Positions 1-8,427 of a DNA stretch of 64,000 bases are shown one piece after another. The DNA comes from Pseudomonas veronii (GTDB lineage: Bacteria; Pseudomonadota; Gammaproteobacteria; Pseudomonadales; Pseudomonadaceae): contig NZ_JYLL01000003.1 of the NCBI RefSeq assembly GCF_001439695.1, positions 1 to 64,000 of the forward strand, read 5' to 3'. A program made the translations under genes and the position numbers. Positions within the stretch are counted from its first letter, which is position 1; each line of letters starts with the position of its first letter. A model generated the notes under the pieces. That model did no database searches, had not been told where the DNA came from, and saw only the letters and a program-made list of their open reading frames with translations.

Positions 1-90
1 TTCGAGCATTACAACGAGCAGCATCCGCACAGCGCGCTGAAATATCGGTCACCAAGAGAGTTTAGGCGCTTGGCAGCAGCATCAATTTAA
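1..90 (+). CDS. IS3-family transposase, C-terminal end only (cut by window edge)
   Basis: Frame 1 is open from the first base and stops with TAA at 88-90. The 29 visible residues include YNEQHPHSALKYRSPREF, which matches the conserved C-terminus of IS3-family OrfB (DDE) transposases: a YN..RPHSAL..SP.EF pattern close to the end of the catalytic domain. The protein would catalyse cut-and-paste or copy-out transposition of its own element. The catalytic triad is outside the window, so intactness cannot be judged. The family call is firm from the motif; the subgroup is unknown. Confidence 0.8.
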   Translation, partial: FEHYNEQHPHSALKYRSPREFRRLAAASI

Positions 91-127
91 CGGGGAGTTG
101 GTGTCCGGTTTGATAGGGGCAAGTCCA
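1..127 (+). mobile_element. Right end of an IS3-type insertion sequence
   Basis: After the transposase stop at 90, a 37-base tail ending in ...GGGGCAAGTCCA leads to position 127. From 128 on the sequence is identical to the flank of the next tandem unit (GGTATTCCTGCGG, also at 370-382), so the IS boundary must be at or just before 128. IS3-family ends finish in CA, which fits 126-127, and GGT at 128-130 may be the target duplication. The left end is outside the window. Confidence 0.6.
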
Positions 128-1533
128 GGTATTCCTGCGGTCGTTGGGACTTGGGCGTTGTTCAGGCGGCGTGGCTGAGGACGCCATCGGGGGCAAGCCC
201 CCTCCCACATTTGGAATGCATTCCCCTGTGGGAGGGGGCTTGCCCCCGATGAGGCCCTCAAGAACCACAGGAATCCCCCTCGCCAGCCACCGCGCAACCC
301 ACTAGGCTAGCGACTGCCCATCCCATCCAGGGGGATGGGCTGTGGGATGCGCTGAGTTGGGTCGGGTTGGGTATTCCTGCGGTCATTGGGACTTGGGCGT
401 TGTTCAGGCGGCGTGGCTGAGGACGCCATCGGGGGCAAGCCCCCTCCCACATTTGGAATGCATTCCCCTGTGGGAGGGGGCTTGCCCCCGATGAGGCCCT
501 CAAGAACCACAGGAATCCCCCTCGCCAGCCACCGCGCAACCCACTAGGCTAGCGACTGCCCATCCCATCCAGGGGGATGGGCTGTGGGATGCGCTGAGTT
601 GGGTCGGGTTGGGTATTCCTGCGGTCATTGGGACTTGGGCGTTGTTCAGGCGGCGTGGCTGAGGACGCCATCGGGGGCAAGCCCCCTCCCACATTTGGAA
701 TGCATTCCCCTGTGGGAGGGGGCTTGCCCCCGATGAGGCCCTCAAGAACCACAGGAATCCCCCTCGCCAGCCACCGCGCAACCCACTAGGCTAGCGACTG
801 CCCATCCCATCCAGAGGGATTGGCTGTGGGATGCGCTGAGTTGGGTCGGGTTGGGTATTCCTGCGGTCATTGGGACTTGGGCGTTGTTCAGGCGGCGTGG
901 TTGAGGACGCTATCGGGGGCAAGCCCCCTCCCACATTTGGAATGCATTCCCCTGTGGGAGGGAGCTTGCCCCCGATGAGGCCCTCAAGAACCACAGCCCC
1001 CCCTCGCCAGCCACCGCGCAACCCACTAGGCTAGCGACTGCCCATCCCATCCAGAGGGATGGGCTGTGGGATGCGCTGAGTTGGGTCGGGTTGGGTATTC
1101 CTGCGGTCATTGGGACTTGGGCGTTGTTCAGGCGGCGTGGCTGAGGACGCCATCGGGGGCAAACCCCCTCCCACATTTGGAATGCATTCCCCTGTGGGAG
1201 GGGGCTTGCCCCCGATGAGGCCCTCAAGAACCACAGCCCCCCCTCGCCAGCCACCGCGCAACCCACTAGGCTAGCGACTGCCCATCCCATCCAGGGGGAT
1301 GGGCTGTGGGATGCGCTGAGTTGGGTTGGGTATTCCTGCGGTCGTTGGCACTTGGGCGTTGTTCAGGCGGCGTGGCTGAGGACGCCATCGGGGGCAAACC
1401 CCCTCCCACATTTGGAATGCATTCCCCTGTGGGAGGGGGCTTGCCCCCGATGAGGCCCTCAAGAACCACAGCCCCCCCTCGCCAGCCACCGCGCAACCCA
1501 CTAGGCTAGCGACTGCCCATCCCATCCAGAGGA
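128..1533. repeat. Tandem array of six 235-242 bp units, each with a REPIN
   Basis: Units begin with ATTCCTGCGG at 131, 373, 615, 857, 1097 and 1332. The spacings are 242, 242, 242, 240 and 235 bp. Every unit holds two REP sequences in inverted orientation separated by about 20 bp, then a tail ending CCATCCCATCCAG. The first three units carry CACAGGAATCCCC after the REPIN; the last three carry CACAGCCCCCCC, so there are two sub-classes. The last unit runs directly into the Shine-Dalgarno sequence and start of the gene at 1540. Short ORFs called in both strands here repeat with the unit and are not considered genes. Confidence 0.95.
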
Positions 1534-1539
1534 ATGCCT

Positions 1540-2169
1540 ATGTCCGCTCCCAGCATGACCTTGTTCCACAACCCCGCTTCGCCGTTCGTGCGCAAAGTCC
1601 GCGTGCTGCTGGCCGAAACCGGCCAGCAGAACCGTGTGGCCCTGCAGCTCTGCATGCCGACACCGGTTAACCCGGACGTGCAACTGGTCAACGAAAACCC
1701 GGTGGGCAAGATCCCGGCCTTGCGCCTGGCCGATGGCACGGTGTTGCACGACAGCCGGGTGATCCTCGATTACCTCGACCACCAGCACGTCGGCAACCCG
1801 CTGATCCCGCGTGACGGCTCGGCCCGCTGGCGTCGCCTGACCCTGGCCTCGATGGCCGACGCCATCATGGATGCCGCCGTGCTGGTGCGTTACGAGAGCG
1901 CCCTGCGCCCGCCGGAAAAACACTGGGCGCCGTGGCTCGACGAACAGCGCCACAAGATCCGGCGCACCCTGGCGGAGCTGGAAGCGGATGCGATTGCCGA
2001 ACTGGCCAGCCACTTCGATATCGCCGCGATCAGCGTGGCCTGCGCATTGGGTTACCTGGATTTCCGCCACCCGGACCTGCACTGGCGCGACGCCAACCCC
2101 CAGCTTGCCGCCTGGTACGCCGAAGTCAGCCAGCGCCCTTCGATGCTTGAGACACAGCCGCCGGTTTGA
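1540..2169 (+). CDS. Glutathione S-transferase family protein (YibF-like)
   Basis: The 209-residue protein has the N-terminal thioredoxin-like fold of GSTs: MTLFHNPASPFVRKVRVLL, then VGKIPALRLADGTVLHDS with the cis-proline and D/ES glutathione-binding loop, followed by an alpha-helical C-domain. It is expected to be cytosolic and to act on glutathione conjugates; the substrate is unknown. Three ATGs are possible (1534, 1540, 1555). ATG 1540 is chosen because AGAGG at 1528-1532 then sits at a normal 7-base distance. That ribosome binding site lies inside the last copy of the upstream REPIN array, so the gene's leader is the repeated sequence itself. It faces creD tail to tail. Confidence 0.85.
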   Translation: MSAPSMTLFHNPASPFVRKVRVLLAETGQQNRVALQLCMPTPVNPDVQLVNENPVGKIPALRLADGTVLHDSRVILDYLDHQHVGNPLIPRDGSARWRRLTLASMADAIMDAAVLVRYESALRPPEKHWAPWLDEQRHKIRRTLAELEADAIAELASHFDIAAISVACALGYLDFRHPDLHWRDANPQLAAWYAEVSQRPSMLETQPPV

Positions 2170-2253
2170 CCCTGCGCATAGGTGGCGCAGGAAACAACGC
2201 CACAATCCTCGCCACCAACTGCGCTCGCTCCCGCTGGTCCTCACGCAACCCGA

Positions 2254-3627
2254 TCATTGCACGGCCTCCAGATCAAATGCCAAAGGCTCGGCCGCCTTGC
2301 GTTTGCCCACGCCGTACCAATCCAGTTTGCGTGTCAGCACCATCACCGTCCCCAGCAGGCCGAACAGCAACAGCGAGCCCATCAGCAGCGCGTAGTCCTC
2401 GGCACTCAATAACCCGTACAACAAGCCATACAACGCCGCCAGCCCGGCCGAAAACCCCAGGCCGTGGGCGACGCTGCGCAGCACATGGCACACGTAGAAA
2501 CCAATCAACAACACACAGGCACTGGCCGAGATCAGGTACGCCAAGGCAAAGCCCAGGTGCTCGGACAACGACAGCAACAACAGGTAGAAAAACGCCAGGG
2601 CGAACCCCACCAGGGCGTACTGGATCGGATGCACCGCCAAGCCCTTGAGCACTTCGAACAGGAAGAAACCGGCAAAGGTCAGGGCGATGAACAGCAGCGC
2701 ATATTTGATCGCGCGGTCGCTCTTGAGGTACTGGTCCACCGGGTCGATGAAGTTCACCCCGAAGCTGCGGTTGTTGAAGTCGTCACAGCCGCGTTCGTCC
2801 AGGCAGCCGCGCAGGGCTTCTTCGAGGTTGGTGGAGAAGAATGAGGTCTGCCAGTTGGCGCTGAAGCCCTTGTCGGTGACTTCCCGTTGCGCCGGCAGGA
2901 AGTTGCCGATGAAGCTCGGGTGCGGCCAGTTGGAGGCCAGTGTGACCTGGCTGGTCTTGCCCACCGGTACCACTTGCAGTTGCTCGGTGCCTTGCAGGCG
3001 CAGGTCGAAGGCGAAGTCCAGCGCTGCCGGGGTTTTGCTGTCCTGCTCCGGCAGCGCCACATGCACCCCCTCGCCCAGCCACTCGACGTGGGTGCCTGGC
3101 GCAAACTCCAGGCGCTGGCTGCCCAGCTCCAGCTTCAGTGCGTTTTCGATACCGCGAATATCGCTGATACCCACCGCCAGAAACGCCGGCTCAAAGCGGT
3201 AATCGGCGAAATTTTCCTTGATGCCCCATTGCTCCGGCAAGACGAAGCGTCCGCTGATGCGGTTGTCGGCGTGGAACAGCCGGGCCTGGTAGATGCCACG
3301 CGCGCGCAGTTCGGTCTGCACCCGCCCGTCGAGCTCAAAACGCTCCGGCAGGAAATACAGACGACCGCGCACTTCACGGGTTTCCTCGTAGCGCTTGTTG
3401 AGTTTTTCATTGAGCTTCCACTCGCGGACAGTCTTGCGGTACGGCACCACCATCACCGGGCCGGTGAGGCGCTGGCTGTAGCTGGAGCTACGGGCGATAT
3501 CCATCAGGACACTGTCGCGAGTGTATTGGCGGTCGGCGATGAGGCCGTTGATCATCAGCAATGGAATCAGCAATAGCAGGATCAATAGCGCAATCGCGCC
3601 AAGTTTGAAAAGCAGGCTGCGGTTCAT
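2254..3627 (-). CDS. creD: Inner-membrane protein CreD
   Basis: 457 residues. There is one N-terminal membrane helix (about residues 8-30, KLGAIALLILLLLIPLLMING), a large periplasmic domain, and a block of about five helices near the C-terminus, the layout of the CreD/CetA envelope proteins. CreD is a known output of CreBC in enterobacteria and pseudomonads and affects beta-lactam and envelope stress responses; its biochemical role is unclear. The start MNRSLLFK at 3627 is preferred over an upstream in-frame start at 3669 because AGGGAGAG lies just before it. It follows creC by 51 bp on the same strand. I looked for a TTCAC-N6-TTCAC CreB tag in that gap and did not find an exact one. Confidence 0.9.
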   Translation of the reverse strand: MNRSLLFKLGAIALLILLLLIPLLMINGLIADRQYTRDSVLMDIARSSSYSQRLTGPVMVVPYRKTVREWKLNEKLNKRYEETREVRGRLYFLPERFELDGRVQTELRARGIYQARLFHADNRISGRFVLPEQWGIKENFADYRFEPAFLAVGISDIRGIENALKLELGSQRLEFAPGTHVEWLGEGVHVALPEQDSKTPAALDFAFDLRLQGTEQLQVVPVGKTSQVTLASNWPHPSFIGNFLPAQREVTDKGFSANWQTSFFSTNLEEALRGCLDERGCDDFNNRSFGVNFIDPVDQYLKSDRAIKYALLFIALTFAGFFLFEVLKGLAVHPIQYALVGFALAFFYLLLLSLSEHLGFALAYLISASACVLLIGFYVCHVLRSVAHGLGFSAGLAALYGLLYGLLSAEDYALLMGSLLLFGLLGTVMVLTRKLDWYGVGKRKAAEPLAFDLEAVQ

Positions 3628-3678
3628 GGGGCTCTCCCTGTTTTGATGGGGAAAGCGTGAGCCGCGCATGTGGGAAAT

Positions 3679-5118
3679 TTATGTGGGCAATGTGGAGACT
3701 GTGTGGAGATGCAGCACCACTTGCACGCCACCGTGTACGTTGCCGATCTGCAACGTGCCGCCATGCAGCTTCATCACTTCCTCGACAAAGTTGAGGCCCA
3801 GGCCGGTGCTTTTGCGCCCGCTGGCCGGACGCGGCAGCGAGTAGAAACGCTCGCTCAGGCGCGGCAAGGCGTAGTCGGGAATCGGCGCGGCCTGGTTGAA
3901 CAGGCTGACCTGCACAGCGTTGTGCCGGGTCTGTGCGCTGAACCGCAACACCCCGCCCGCCGGCGTGAAGTCCAGGGCGTTGTCGAGCAAGTTGCCCAGG
4001 GCCTGGCGCAGCAAGAACGGTTCGCCGAAGACTTTCACCTCCGCGCCGATCGTTTGTTCGATGCACAAGCCGGCACCTTCGATGCGCGCGCATTGGGCCT
4101 TGAGCACATCGTCCACCAGCGCGGCCAGCGGCAGGCTGGCTTGCGCCTCCAGGCCCTGGCGTTGCTCGACCTGGGCCAGGTTCAGCAAGCGCTCGATCAA
4201 CTGCTGCAGGCGGGTACTTTCGCTGTCGATATTGCCGACAAAGCGCTGTTGCTGCTCGCGGCTCATGTCGCCCTGCAACAGCTCGGCCGCGCCGCGAATC
4301 GCCGCCAGCGGGCTCTTCAATTCGTGGGTCAGGGTGTGGACGTAATGCTCCACATAAGCCTTGCCCTCCAGCTGTGTCCGCATGTGCTCCACAGCGGTGG
4401 ACAACTGCTTCAGCTCGCCGCCACGGTAATGCGGCAATTCGGCGCGCCGCCCCTCGCTGACCGCCTCGGCATACGCGGTAAGCCGGCGCAGTGCCACGCT
4501 CAACCACCACGACAACAGCGCGCCGAGCAGCAGGCCGAGGATCACCAAGCCGGCGCCGTACCACAGCAACCGGTGCTCGGTGCGATCGACATAAGGCTGC
4601 AGCGAACTGTTCGGCTTGGCCACCGTGACCACGCCGATGATCTGCCCGTTGTCGCGAATCGGCGCGCCCACGTGCATCACCGACGAGGCCGGATCATCCG
4701 GCGCGCTGCGAGTGGAACGCGCGCCGTACTCGCCGCGCAGGGTCAGGTACACGTCGTTCCATTTGGAGTAGTCCTGGCCCACGGCTTCGCCGCTGGAGTC
4801 GAGCAACACCATGCCGTTGGCGTCGGTCACGTAGATGCGGTGGTTGACCTGGTTTTTCGGCAGGCCCCAGATGGTCGCGCCCGGCTGACGGGTGCCGTAG
4901 GCCTTGAGCAGCTCCGGCCAGTGGCTTTGGGCGAGGGTGCCGTTCTTGACGTCGTTGCGCAGGATTTCCGCCAGCAGGTTGGCGGTGTCCACCAGGGTTT
5001 CTTCGGTGGACTGGCGCACGCCGGGGCGGATTTCCTTCATCACGGTGTTTAGCACGAAGTAACCGGTGAAGCCGATAAACAGCGCGTAGACCAGGAAAAA
5101 CCGCAGCCCCAGGCGCAT
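3679..5118 (-). CDS. creC: Sensor histidine kinase CreC
   Basis: 479 residues. A membrane helix at about 5-25, a periplasmic sensor of about 155 residues, a second helix near 186-208, and a HAMP linker are followed by the kinase core. The phosphoacceptor is His265 in THELKSPLAAIRG, and the ATP-binding N and G boxes are LLDNALDFTPAGG and STGLGLNFVEEV. It should autophosphorylate and pass phosphate to CreB. The start codon overlaps the creB stop by one base (TGATG), indicating translational coupling. Order, length and motifs agree with CreC of Pseudomonas. Confidence 0.93.
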   Translation of the reverse strand: MRLGLRFFLVYALFIGFTGYFVLNTVMKEIRPGVRQSTEETLVDTANLLAEILRNDVKNGTLAQSHWPELLKAYGTRQPGATIWGLPKNQVNHRIYVTDANGMVLLDSSGEAVGQDYSKWNDVYLTLRGEYGARSTRSAPDDPASSVMHVGAPIRDNGQIIGVVTVAKPNSSLQPYVDRTEHRLLWYGAGLVILGLLLGALLSWWLSVALRRLTAYAEAVSEGRRAELPHYRGGELKQLSTAVEHMRTQLEGKAYVEHYVHTLTHELKSPLAAIRGAAELLQGDMSREQQQRFVGNIDSESTRLQQLIERLLNLAQVEQRQGLEAQASLPLAALVDDVLKAQCARIEGAGLCIEQTIGAEVKVFGEPFLLRQALGNLLDNALDFTPAGGVLRFSAQTRHNAVQVSLFNQAAPIPDYALPRLSERFYSLPRPASGRKSTGLGLNFVEEVMKLHGGTLQIGNVHGGVQVVLHLHTVSTLPT

Positions 5119-5786
5119 CAGCTGTGGCTCGGGCTGTAGCTGTAGCCGAGGCCGCGATGGGTCTGGATCGGTTCGGCCTGCGCCGCCACGCTGCGTAATT
5201 TGCTGCGCAGGCTTTTGATATGGCTGTCGATATTGCGCTCATAGCCGGCATCGGCCGGCACGCCGACCGCGTCCAGCAGTTGTTCGCGGCTGAACACACG
5301 CTCGGGTTGTTCCAGCAGGCTTTGCAGCAAGCGGAACTCATGGCGAGTCAGGCTCAGTGCCAGGCCACGGTAGGTGATCTGCATGCGCTCCAGGTCGACC
5401 TGGAACAACGCCGGAGCGACGCCAGGGCCGACTCGCTTGAGGATCGCCCTGACCCGCGCCGCCACTTCCCGTGGGCTGAACGGCTTGACCACATAATCGT
5501 CGGCGCCGATCTCCAGCCCGACCACGCGGTCGATCTCGCTATCGCGGGCACTGAGAAACATCACCGGCACTTCGCTGAAACGTCGCAGTTGCTTGCAGGT
5601 TTCAAAGCCGCTGATGTCGGGCAGGCCGATGTCGAGGATGATCAGGTCGGCCGGGGTCTGGCGCTGATGGGCCAGCGCTTCCTGGCCGAGGCTCAGCCAG
5701 GTGGTGGTAAAGCCCTCGCCTTGCAGGGCGAAAACCAGTGTGTCGGCTATCGCCGCTTCGTCTTCGACAATCAGGATGTGCGGCAT
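5118..5786 (-). CDS. creB: Response regulator CreB (OmpR family)
   Basis: 222 residues: receiver domain 1-115 and OmpR/PhoB winged-helix DNA-binding domain about 130-220. The acidic pocket is VEDE (7-10), the phosphorylation site is Asp52 in IILDIGLPD, and the conserved Lys lies in YVVKPFS. It is the transcriptional partner of CreC and should activate creD and other targets in response to envelope or carbon signals. It lies 9 bp downstream of the RimB-like protease gene, so the four genes 6296 to 2254 look like one transcription unit. The Shine-Dalgarno sequence is weak, consistent with coupling to the upstream gene. Confidence 0.93.
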   Translation of the reverse strand: MPHILIVEDEAAIADTLVFALQGEGFTTTWLSLGQEALAHQRQTPADLIILDIGLPDISGFETCKQLRRFSEVPVMFLSARDSEIDRVVGLEIGADDYVVKPFSPREVAARVRAILKRVGPGVAPALFQVDLERMQITYRGLALSLTRHEFRLLQSLLEQPERVFSREQLLDAVGVPADAGYERNIDSHIKSLRSKLRSVAAQAEPIQTHRGLGYSYSPSHS

Positions 5787-5795
5787 GGCGGTCCG

Positions 5796-6296
5796 TCAGC
5801 AGTCCGGCTTGTCGGCGGTGTAGCGACGCGCCGGGTTCACCGCGGCGCCGAATTCACGCAGGGCCTTGGCGCCGATCAGCAGCGGGTAGTTGAAGCTGCT
5901 GCGGTCGGTGAGGTTGACCTCGACGGTGCGCTTGACGTTGCCCAGGCACATTTCCAGGTCAATCACCGGGCGCGTGGCCACGGTGGCTTCTTCCTTGTCC
6001 TCGTCTTCGTCGGCGCGGCTCTTGATCTTGCTGATGCGCGCCACCTTGTGTTCGTAGACTTTGTTGCCGGCGTCCTTGCCGCCGACGCGGAAGCGCACCC
6101 AATCGTCGCCGTCACGGGTGAAGGTCTCGATGTCACGGGCCGACAGCGAGGCGGTCAGCGCGCCGGTGTCCATCTTGGCCTTGAAGGTTTCGCCGATCTC
6201 CGGCAGTTGGATGTATTCGTAGCGACCGTAAACGGTCGGTTCGGCGGCCATAACGGGCAAGGCCGCCAGGGCGAGCGAGGCAAGGAGCAGTTTCAC
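5796..6296 (-). CDS. RimB-like ATP-dependent zinc protease family protein, secreted
   Basis: 166 residues with a clear signal peptide (residues 1-18, KLLLASLALAALPVMAA). The mature part has KMDTGALTASLSA around Asp43, the aspartyl-protease-like DTGA motif of the PF05618 family (annotated as ATP-dependent zinc protease, retropepsin-like fold), and LIGAKALREFG near the end. Family members are often linked to RimK-type peptide ligases; none is next to this one. The start codon is GTG with GAGGA 9 bases upstream. It is the first gene of the apparent creBCD operon, which hints at a role in the envelope response. Activity on any substrate is not shown. Confidence 0.8.
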   Translation of the reverse strand: MKLLLASLALAALPVMAAEPTVYGRYEYIQLPEIGETFKAKMDTGALTASLSARDIETFTRDGDDWVRFRVGGKDAGNKVYEHKVARISKIKSRADEDEDKEEATVATRPVIDLEMCLGNVKRTVEVNLTDRSSFNYPLLIGAKALREFGAAVNPARRYTADKPDC

Positions 6297-6468
6297 GAAG
6301 TGATTTCCTCGGAAAGAAGTAGGCGAATTCTAGACCGCAAAGGCAGCACTTAGTTAGTTCTGCAACCATACCCGGCATATTGTGAAACATTCGTCGGGCG
6401 ATTTGCGATTTGGCCTCTAGACGCCGCTCTCTTATTATGTCCCGCCCACAGGATTCCAAGAGTTACTT

Positions 6469-7374
6469 ATGCGCCGCCTGCTCACCGGCTGTTTCGTCTC
6501 GCTGCTGCTCCTGCTCAACACCCTGGTCCTGATCGGGCCGCTGACGGTGTTTGCCCTGCTCAAGCTGGTGGCCCCCGGTCGCTATCGCGATTACGCGTCA
6601 TGGGCCGTGATGTGGATCGCCGAGACCTGGGCCGAAATCGACAAACTGATCTTCGCGCTGTGCATCCCGACCCAATGGGACATCCGCGGCGCAGACGACC
6701 TGCGCGGCGACACCTCGTACCTGGTGATCAGTAACCACCAATCCTGGGTCGATATCCCCGCGCTGATCCAGGCCCTCAACCGCCGCACGCCGTTCTTCAA
6801 GTTCTTCCTGAAGAAAGAACTGGTCTGGGTGCCCTTCCTGGGCCTGGCCTGGTGGGCGCTGGATTATCCGTTCATGAAGCGCTACACCAAGGCGTTCCTG
6901 GCCAAGCACCCGGAACTGGCGGGCCAGGACTTGAAGATCACCCGCCAGGCCTGCGAGCTGTTCAAGCGCCAGCCGGTGACGGTGGTCAACTACCTGGAAG
7001 GCACCCGGTTCAGCGAGGCCAAGCGTGCCCAGCAAGGCTCACCGTTTGCCCACCTGCTCAGGCCCAAGGCCGGCGGCGTGGCGTTTGTGTTGGCGGCACT
7101 GGGCGAACAACTGGATGCCGTGCTCGACGTGACCGTGGTCTATCCGCAAGCGAAGACGCCGGGGTTCTGGGATCTGATCAGCGGGGCGGTACCGAAGGTG
7201 ATCATCGATATCCGCACCCGTGAGCTGGACCCGGCGCTGTGGCAGGGCGACTACGAAAACGACCCGGCGTTTCGCCAGGTCGTACAGAACTGGGTGAACC
7301 GGCTCTGGATGGAGAAAGATCAGCGGATTCAGGAACTGCGAGGCGAAACCGCTGGGGCCTTATGGGCAAAGTAA
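6469..7374 (+). CDS. PlsC-type acyltransferase (YihG-like)
   Basis: 301 residues. An N-terminal membrane segment (about 4-33) precedes the PlsC catalytic domain. The HX4D motif is NHQSWVD (His90, Asp95), and the second block is YLEGTRFS (177-182). The protein should transfer an acyl group to a lysophospholipid at the inner membrane; length and the EGTRFS block resemble the YihG/LpaAT-like branch rather than the housekeeping PlsC. It is transcribed divergently from the rimB-cre operon across a 172 bp gap. Confidence 0.85.
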   Translation: MRRLLTGCFVSLLLLLNTLVLIGPLTVFALLKLVAPGRYRDYASWAVMWIAETWAEIDKLIFALCIPTQWDIRGADDLRGDTSYLVISNHQSWVDIPALIQALNRRTPFFKFFLKKELVWVPFLGLAWWALDYPFMKRYTKAFLAKHPELAGQDLKITRQACELFKRQPVTVVNYLEGTRFSEAKRAQQGSPFAHLLRPKAGGVAFVLAALGEQLDAVLDVTVVYPQAKTPGFWDLISGAVPKVIIDIRTRELDPALWQGDYENDPAFRQVVQNWVNRLWMEKDQRIQELRGETAGALWAK

Positions 7375-7377
7375 CCG

Positions 7378-7581
7378 TTACGGACGCTTAGGCCACGTGG
7401 CCGAATCGTCACCGGTACGCCACCCGTGCGCTATCTCGATGGTGTCGTGACTGCTCACGGTATCAGCCTGCTCCTGGCTGGCGTCGTGGGGCGCTTTTCC
7501 TTGCTCTGCGGCAGCGGGCTTGTGGGTCGCGGCGTGATACGAAGCGCTAGCGAGAGCGTTGTAGGTGTTGACGATGTTCAT
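7378..7581 (-). CDS. Small hypothetical protein, 67 residues
   Basis: MNIVNTYNALASASYHAATHKPAAA is preceded by TAGGAG nine bases before the ATG, and composition is not repeat-like, so this is likely a real gene. The protein is hydrophilic, with many Ala, His, Asp and Ser residues, no signal peptide and no membrane segment. I do not recognise a domain. It ends 3 bp from the end of the convergent acyltransferase gene. Confidence 0.5.
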   Translation of the reverse strand: MNIVNTYNALASASYHAATHKPAAAEQGKAPHDASQEQADTVSSHDTIEIAHGWRTGDDSATWPKRP

Positions 7582-7884
7582 GGAAGACTCCTACCTGACC
7601 GGATTGAAGAATCCACCCCAGGAGGGTTGGTTTTCCTGGAGCAGCCCCCGTAGGTGGTGAAACATCCCACACAGTTCCTCGATAGTTGTTGCGCAGCATT
7701 GCCAAACGAGGGGCTGACTCAATCCTTGGCTACCCGCGCCCCACGCCTGGACCCGCTTGCCCTGCTGCGAACCCGCGATAGGGCATCGTCTGAAAACGCA
7801 TAAAAAACTGTCAGAGTTAACAGTTCCGCCCGCCTTGGGCGGCTGATTAGGCTAAGGACTCCATCTCAGTCGAGTGCCCTGATC
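7582..7884. promoter_or_regulatory. 303 bp intergenic space with two dyads before the DUF3757 gene
   Basis: This gap separates two divergent small genes. I see an imperfectly spaced dyad AACTGT...ACAGTT at 7806-7825 and a short hairpin CCGCCC-GCCTT-GGGCGG at 7827-7843, both within 80 bp of the downstream start. No REP element is present. These could be a promoter or operator for the gene at 7885; nothing else is recognised. Confidence 0.3.
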
Positions 7885-8361
7885 ATGACCATCAAAGTCC
7901 TCTTCGCCGGCATGGCGTTACTGACAGTAGCGAACATTGCCCATGCAGAAATGGCCACGTGCCCCGCAGTCAGTTCAATAAAAGCTACGCCGTATACCGA
8001 CCCGGACCTTCCTCCGGACTTCAACCAAGGCTTCAAATACGAAGCCCCCGGGCCCGGTGGCCAGATGTGGGAGGGCCAGTCCACGGCCACAAGCGAGACC
8101 TACCTCGAACCTAAATACAACCTGATGTTAGTCAGTGCCGAAATGATCCACGGGAAAATACTCTGCAGTTATGGCGGTACAACACAAAGAGAAAACGCAG
8201 AGCCGGTGAACAACGTTTCCAAACCCTATGTTCAATTGGGCCTGCGGTTTAACAACCCGAAGGCCGCGACCGGTACAGCATGGAACGAAACCAGCTGCGG
8301 GAATCAAGGCGGCGCTGTATCGATCGACGCCTCCCAATGTACTTTTGAGTACCAACCGTAA
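7885..8361 (+). CDS. Secreted DUF3757-type protein
   Basis: 158 residues. A signal peptide is visible (MTIKVLFAGMALLTVANIAHA), followed by ATCPAVSSIKAT, APGPGGQMWEGQ and ILCSYGGTT, features I associate with the small secreted DUF3757 family of pseudomonads. Conserved cysteines at the start and middle of the mature protein could form disulfides. Function is unknown; export to the periplasm or outside is inferred. The start codon lacks a good Shine-Dalgarno sequence. A fragment with a similar GK-LC-YGG-T block is found at about 9638-9823. Confidence 0.7.
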   Translation: MTIKVLFAGMALLTVANIAHAEMATCPAVSSIKATPYTDPDLPPDFNQGFKYEAPGPGGQMWEGQSTATSETYLEPKYNLMLVSAEMIHGKILCSYGGTTQRENAEPVNNVSKPYVQLGLRFNNPKAATGTAWNETSCGNQGGAVSIDASQCTFEYQP

Positions 8362-8387
8362 CGCTGTTCCCCGCAACCTGCCGGCCA

Positions 8388-8417
8388 CTTCAAAGCGGGG
8401 GCGAACCCGCTTTGAAG
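8388..8417. terminator. Hairpin between convergent genes
   Basis: A perfect 12-bp inverted repeat CTTCAAAGCGGG / CCCGCTTTGAAG with a 6-base loop lies between the ends of the convergent genes 7885-8361 and 8428-9000. There is no long T-run on either side, so it is a hairpin that could work as a bidirectional terminator or transcript-end stabiliser. Confidence 0.6.
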
Positions 8418-8427
8418 GACCACGGCC

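Noticed and set aside
62..1525. Many short ORFs on both strands (MRGGWRGG..., MVLEGLIGG...)
   Set aside because: They repeat exactly with the tandem DNA units, run through REP hairpins and lack Shine-Dalgarno sequences.
3628..3678. CreB-binding tag before creD
   Set aside because: No TTCAC-N6-TTCAC could be found in the creC-creD gap; only a loose CTCAC is present.
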